A stretch of DNA of 64,000 nt, taken from the NCBI GenBank assembly GCA_025200525.1, contig CM045759.1, positions 6,820,001-6,884,000 on the forward strand. Direction: 5' to 3'. Position numbers and translations under genes: made by a program. Positions 59,494 through 64,000 of this stretch are shown here, in pieces; within the stretch, counting starts at the first letter, position 1, and every line of letters begins with the position of its first letter. The DNA is from Camellia lanceoleosa. Lineage: Eukaryota; Streptophyta; Magnoliopsida; Ericales; Theaceae. Below the pieces are notes generated by a model. The model saw only the letters and a program-made list of their open reading frames with translations. It had not been told where the DNA came from and did not search any database.

Positions 59494-60729
59494 ATGGATA
59501 CAATAGTAGCATTCCTTAAAGAAGGAAAATTGCCAGACGACCGTAAAGAAACGCACAAGATCAGACTGAAGTCGGCAAGATTCAGTTTGACAGCAAAAGC
59601 CCATCTCTACAGAAGATCCTTTACTGGACCCCTTCTGAGGTGTGTGCATCCTACCCAGGTTGAAGATTTTCTGTACGAAATACATGAAGGAGTATGTGGA
59701 AGCCACGCCGGGGGCAGGTCACTTGCTCATAAGGCCATTACACAAGGGTATTGGTGGCCCTACATGCAGAAAGATGCTGAAACCTATGTCAAGAAGTATG
59801 AGAAGTGCCAAAGGTTTGCACCATTGATACACCAACCAGCAGCAGACTTGAACCCAGTGTCCAGCCCTTGGCCATTTGCCCAATGGGGCATGGATCTTGT
59901 TAGAAAACTGCCCCAAGCAACTGGACAAAGAAAGTACCTATTAGTAGCAACAGATTACTTCACCAAGTGAGTAGAGGCTGAACTCCTTGCCAAGATTTGG
60001 GACGTTGATGTGAAGAACTTCATATGGAAGAACATCATTACCAGATTTGGAATCCCAAGAGCAATAATAGCTGACAATGGCACACAGTTTGACAGTAAGC
60101 TAATCAAGAGCTTTTGTGCAAAGTTCAAAATCAAGAATTATTTTTCCACTCCAAGTTTTCCTCAAAGCAATGGACAAGCAGAAACATCCAACAAAGTCAT
60201 CTTGGAAGAGATTAAGAAGAGGCTGCAAGCAGCAAAGGGAAAGTGAATGGATGAACTGCCAAGTGTACTCTGGGCATATCGGACTACACTGAGAAGATCA
60301 ACTGAGGAATCTCCATTTGGCATGGCTTATAGCACAGAAGCAGTTATTTTTCTTGAGGTCGGCATCCTAGGGATCAGAACCTAGGGAGTAGAGAATAGAA
60401 CTAATGATGTATTTATAGCCCGAGATCTAGATCTGCTAGAAGAAAGAAGGGAGAAAGTAGCAATTCAGCTGGCGGCATACCAGCAGCAGCTTGCCAGGGC
60501 TTATAATAAGAAGGTGAACCCGCGAGAGTTCCAAGTTGGTGACCTCGTCCTGAGAAAGGTCGTCGGCAACAAGAAGGATCCCAGAGAGGGCAAGCTTGGC
60601 CCGAATTAAGAGGGACCCTATAGAATCATCTCGGTCTTGGGCAATGGGGCATATCGGCATGAGGACTATAAAGGCAAAGAATTGCCAAGACTCTGGAATA
60701 CTTGCAATCTAAAGTTTTTCTGCCACTAG
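59494..60729 (+). pseudogene. gypsy integrase
   Basis: H2C2 region HEGVCGSHAGGRSLAHK with KKYEKCQRFA, where the first cysteine of the usual C..C pair is tyrosine. DDE core: WGMDLV, IIADNGTQFDS, SNGQAETSNKVILEEIKKR. C-terminal part: VGDLVLRKV, EGPYRIISVLGNGAYR (GPY/F type). Stops at 59968, 60244, 60381 and 60607 break it. The last readable residues are CNLKFFCH before a TAG at 60727. Confidence 0.9.
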
Positions 60730-60830
60730 ATTTTCTTATTTTCTAAGATTTCTTTTTATCTTGTTATTAGCAGAAGTAATAAAGTTTTAGCTTGATCTTT
60801 GAACTTGTGTAATGTGATTGACCAGATACT
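60730..60830 (+). other. Non-coding 3' of pol
   Basis: Short AT-rich spacer before the first tandem array. Confidence 0.4.
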
Positions 60831-61114
60831 TGACGATGTTTCTAAACGAAACATGAAGAATAACTTAGACTTATTATATGGCAGAGTGGAACTTTTACTT
60901 GCATATAATAGAGTTGAACTAAGTTGACGATGTTTCTAGACGAAACATGACGAATAACTTAGATTTATTATATAGCAGAGTAGAACTTTTACTTGCATAT
61001 AATAGAGTTGAACTAAGTTGGCGATGCTTCTAAGCGGAACATGACGAATAACTTAGACTTATTATGTGACAGAGTAGAACTTTTACTTGCATATAATAGA
61101 GTTGAACTAAGTTG
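60831..61114 (+). repeat. 94 bp tandem repeat, three copies
   Basis: Units start at 60831, 60925 and 61019 (tgacgatgtttcta..cgaaacatga), each ending aatagagttgaactaagt; exact 94 bp period with few substitutions. Confidence 0.93.
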
Positions 61115-61289
61115 GGATAACATGGGCTGGTCAAAATTGGCAGAATTAAACTCAGATCAGCCAGTCTTTATATGAATCTGACCTCTGCAACAAGGTCAAA
61201 GCCCCAGTCTTAAATGAGAATCCAAGTGAAACTTAGGTTCACATTAGGGGGCAGAGGGCTAGGGTTGGAAATTGATGCTTGGAAGATTG

Positions 61290-61640
61290 GTTTAACACTT
61301 GTTGAAATTTAAGTTTACAAGTTGAAGTTAAACCGAGATCATGTTTAACGCTTGTTGAAACTTAAGTTTACAAGTTGAAATTAAACCGAGGTCATGTTTA
61401 ACGCTTGTTGAAACTTAAATTTACAAGTTGAAGTTAAACCGAGGTCATGGTTAGCGCTTGTTGAAACTTAAGTTTACAAGTTGAAGTTAAACCGAGGTTA
61501 TGTTTAACACTTGTTGAAATTTGTGAGAAATTTACAAGTTGAAGTTAAACTAAGGTTATGTTTAACACTTGAAATTTGTGAAAAATTTACAAGTTGAAGT
61601 TACAAGTTGAAGATTAAACCGAGGTTATGATTAAAAGAAA
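61290..61640 (+). repeat. 53 bp tandem repeat, about seven copies
   Basis: gtttaac.cttgttgaaa marks units at 61290, 61343, 61396, 61449 and 61502 (exact 53 bp), then 61560 after a 5 bp expansion, and degenerate copies to about 61640. Each contains aagtttacaagttgaagtta and ccgaggt.at. Confidence 0.93.
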
Positions 61641-62019
61641 ATTGGTCTAAACACTTGTTGAAATTTTTTATAAAAATTTACAAGTTAAGACCAAGGTTGT
61701 ATTAAAAGAAGTACTTATGTACTTGCCAAGGTAAACCATTAGTTTTTATAACCGAGGTATATCACCCTGAGGAAATCGCACAGATAAGGTGTATGCTTGA
61801 AAGCATACAAAAATTATTCTAAGCACAGAAACATGCAAGAGTCATACAAAGGAAATTATACTTGCATTCAGAAGAATTAGTTCAAAAAGAAGAGGGCACT
61901 TCGGTCTACCAAAAAGAGTAATTGTTCAGAAATTACAAAAGTGGCACTTCGGCTAGATCCAAGCTTACATTGATTCAAAAAGTAAGACAAAGTACTAAGT
62001 ACAAAGCAAAAAGCCGAGA
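61641..62019. other. Spacer between tandem arrays and antisense gene
   Basis: AT-rich, no coding region seen on either strand. Confidence 0.4.
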
Positions 62020-62646
62020 CTATTGGGCATCAGCAGTAGGATGGGGCTTCGAAGACATTTGAGAATTATTCTTGGCATCCTTCTCAGCAGAGAGCTCGGC
62101 ATCGATCTCTTTGAGAGTCTGGTCGATGCTCTTGTCGGCAATGTGCACGTCCGATGTTGTCTTCTCAAGAGTGTCATTTTTGGAGACCTCATCCTCCTCG
62201 TCCTGAATCAAGTCTAGGACTTGCTCATTTGGAGTAGAGGACTTGGCCCCAGCAGCCTCCTTCGATTTCCTCACCAAAGCTTATTCCTCAGACTCAGAAT
62301 GGTCTTCGGATTGGCTTGGAGTAGGGGGGAATGGTAGGGGGAAGACGTCGGCATTCTTAAGTGGGGAGTCCTCGGGGACGTCAAGTTTTTTAGAGCAGCC
62401 ATCCAACCAATTTTAAGCCCTTGTTGCATGTAGGGGTGTAATCGAGCCGAACCGAGCCGAGTTTATCAATGTTCGAGCTCGGCTCGACTTATTTTTCAGA
62501 TGTTCGAGCTCGGCTCGAACTCGAAACGAGCCCAAATATATTGGCTTCGAGCTCGGCTCGCAAAAATTTTGTCCAACTCGAGCTCGGCTCGTTGGCTCGT
62601 TAGCCAAGTCAAACTAATCAAAGGCATGAAGCTCACATACACTAGA

Positions 62647-62699
62647 CATAAATAGAATCTCCTTACCTGAAGGACCATTGTGTGCAGGCGATGTGGGAC
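62647..62699 (-). promoter_or_regulatory. snRNA-type USE plus TATA (leftward)
   Basis: Minus-strand GTCCCACATCG (62699-62689) is followed after 34 bp by TATTTATG (62654-62647). USE plus TATA at this spacing is the arrangement of Pol II-type plant snRNA promoters. No snRNA sequence follows. Confidence 0.5.
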
Positions 62700-62754
62700 A
62701 AAAAACAAAGACACTTAATACACTTGTTTTGCTGTTGAGAGACTTGCACAAGCA

Positions 62755-62807
62755 AGTCCCACATCGGTCCAAGTCCCACTTGGTCAAGGATGAGAGTGTC
62801 TATAAAA
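62755..62807 (+). promoter_or_regulatory. snRNA-type USE plus TATA (rightward)
   Basis: AGTCCCACATCG (62755-62766) is followed after 34 bp by TATAAAA (62801-62807). It is oriented away from the leftward module 55 bp upstream. No snRNA-like sequence begins at the expected start near 62830. Confidence 0.55.
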
Positions 62808-64000
62808 CTCCCGCCACATGGCCCAAGCACCTCCACTTAACAAAAGCATAAAATTCCAAAATGCTTGTATATGGACGCATATATAGTACAAACTTGTACT
62901 GTTGTACAGTTGAACTTTTATTAATTAAATTTACAAAAATATAATAGAAAAAATATATTAAAATTGAGAAGTTTAATATTTTATTAATTATATTTTTATA
63001 TATATATTATATAATTATATATAAATAATATATAATATAATTATATATATATATATATTTGGGCTCGCGAGCCTATCGAGCCGAGTATTACTAAACTCGA
63101 GCTCGGCTCGTTTGTTAAACGAGCTTTAAATTTAAGCTCGAGCTCGTTTATTTAGTAATCGAACCGAGCTTAAACGAGCCTTAACGAGCCGAGCTCGAGC
63201 TTGTTCATGAACAGCTCAGTTCATTTGCAGCCCTAGTTGCATGCCTGTTTCACCTAACTCTTGTAGTCCGCCGTGACATCGGCCACCCCCTCATTGTATG
63301 CCTTTTCATCTCTGGCCTTGATCTCGGTAGCTTTTGTGGCCAAGGCATCTTGTAGTTCTTTTTGGGCCTTAGCCATCTTTGTCTTGGCCTCTTTCTTTTC
63401 AGCCGTGAGGACATTGGCAATAGCCTCGACAGCGTCCGCTTTTTCTTTGGCCTCATCTTTAGCCTTAACAGCAACCTTGGCCTGGTCTACCAAGGTTTTC
63501 ATTTTTGCCTCGGCCTTTTTTAGGGTCTTTTGCAAACTAGCTACCTCCCTCCATCTTGTCGGCCAACTCCTTCCTCATCTCAAAAACTTACATTGAGAAG
63601 GAGTGGACATGCTAGATCGCCTGAAAGAAAATGAACAGAACAAAAGTTAGTAAAATTCTCTGAGTATGAAGGAATAGAGAAAGAAAAATATCAAGTGTGA
63701 AAGACTTACTTGAACGGAATGCTGCAGCATCAGAGCAAAATTTTCATATTCGTTCATCTTAGCGTTACGATTAAGATCTTCGGACAAAAGCAAGGTGGTG
63801 GAGAGGGCAACGCCAACCTCAATGTCGTTGGCGCTATCACCAGCCTTAACTGGCTTGTCATCGATTATGATTGGCGGGGCCCAGGGGGAATCATGTTTTA
63901 ATGGCCCCGAGGTGGTCGCAGAGGACGACCACGGCCTCTTTGATTTAGTAGATTCGGATGGTTGGGCCTCGGCGGGCCTCTTCTCGACAGCAGAAGGGGT

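Larger units (their letters stand above)
62431..63235. mobile_element. hAT-type non-autonomous element
   Basis: Perfect 8 bp duplication gttgcatg at 62423-62430 and 63236-63243. Ends TAGGGGTGTAATCGAGCC and GTTCATTTGCAGCCCTA are hAT-like. Both flanks are built of CGAGCTCGGCTCG motifs, related to the element at 28345. The interior (62600-62900) is different and carries promoter-like modules. No transposase. Confidence 0.9.
51696..64000 (+). mobile_element. Ty3/gypsy retrotransposon, Tat lineage, right end outside window
   Basis: The 5' LTR (51696-52234) is followed by a TGGCGCC-type primer site, gag, protease, RT, RNase H, a second RNase H (58780-59493), integrase, tandem arrays and an antisense spliced gene. 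The dual RNase H and the antisense frame between pol and the 3' LTR are features of the Tat group (Ogre, Retand, Grande relatives). The bases catac before 51696 would be one target copy; the 3' LTR is not reached. The element is interrupted by a solo LTR (52578-55350) and a hAT element (62431-63235), and by many stops. Confidence 0.93.
62020..64000 (-). pseudogene. Antisense spliced gene of Tat element, interrupted by hAT insertion
   Basis: Minus strand. Exon A enters from the window edge and ends at 63710 (WAPPIIIDDKPVKAGDSAND, ALSTTLLLSEDL, NEYENFALMLQHSVQ). A canonical intron follows (63621-63709, GTAAGT ... TTTCTTTCAG). Exon B (63620 down to 63244) holds RKELADKMEG, then after a 1-base shift a long charged coiled coil (KTLKKAEAKMKTLVDQ) and YNEGVADVTADYKS. 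The hAT element interrupts at 63235/62431. The sequence resumes with GWMAALK-like coding and runs to an acidic C-terminal part (62277-62020). Antisense ORFs of this kind, encoding a coiled-coil protein with a conserved GW..AL end, are known from Tat elements; function unproven. A TAG, a shift and the insertion disable it. Confidence 0.8.

Noticed and set aside
62755..62900. A real snRNA gene downstream of the USE/TATA module
   Set aside because: The sequence from the expected start shows none of the conserved starts of U1, U2, U4 or U5, and no Sm-site and hairpin context I could recognise.

Overview
The window is a flowering-plant nuclear segment, probably from a eudicot: AT-rich, with plant-type splice sites, plant transposon families and decayed plant gene exons. 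I cannot name the species. Most of it is transposable elements. Five large insertions can be delimited, four of them by terminal repeats plus matching target-site duplications (TSDs). I see no clearly intact host gene.

Left to right: (1) 1-1663 holds a decayed beta-galactosidase exon, then AT-rich DNA with microsatellites. (2) 1669-6912 is a complete but defective Copia element (+ strand, TSD gtatt). (3) 6918-13465 is intergenic: a possible decayed exon, two CACTA right-end fragments with TTTGGCGACTAAA-type repeats, a piece of gypsy LTR, a small gene-start candidate at 10414 and a MITE at 11767. (4) 13466-26778 is a Copia element on the minus strand in an LTR-internal-LTR-internal-LTR arrangement, with one TSD (cattt) only at the outer ends. 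(5) 26784-30370 holds an R2R3-MYB first-exon remnant and two hAT-like non-autonomous elements. (6) 30371-36771 is a two-gene PIF/Harbinger element (TSD TTA). Its transposase carries a single nonsense codon and its Myb/SANT-like partner gene is open across one intron. (7) 36775-40243 is intergenic and includes a 25-26 bp minisatellite. (8) 40244-50565 is a 10.3 kb CACTA (En/Spm) element (TSD tat) with a TNP2-type transposase, a second Ptta/Transposase_24-type gene, subterminal GCGACGG arrays and an embedded 178-bp satellite array. (9) 51696 to the window edge is a Tat-lineage Ty3/gypsy element. It has a 5' LTR, gag, protease, RT, two RNase H domains, integrase, two tandem arrays and a spliced antisense gene. 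A 2.77 kb solo LTR (TSD gtcat) has landed in its gag, and an 805 bp hAT element (TSD gttgcatg) in its antisense gene.

In function, the window is a set of mobile elements and their cis-acting sites. The Harbinger and CACTA elements each carry the expected two-protein toolkit together with subterminal repeats that are plausible binding sites. The retroelements are all disrupted by stops or frameshifts. The least ordinary items are the indel-free 178-bp satellite inside the CACTA element, the three-LTR Copia, the GGTTGACCGG clusters of the Harbinger element, the spliced antisense gene of the Tat element, and a divergent pair of snRNA-type USE/TATA modules inside the hAT insertion.
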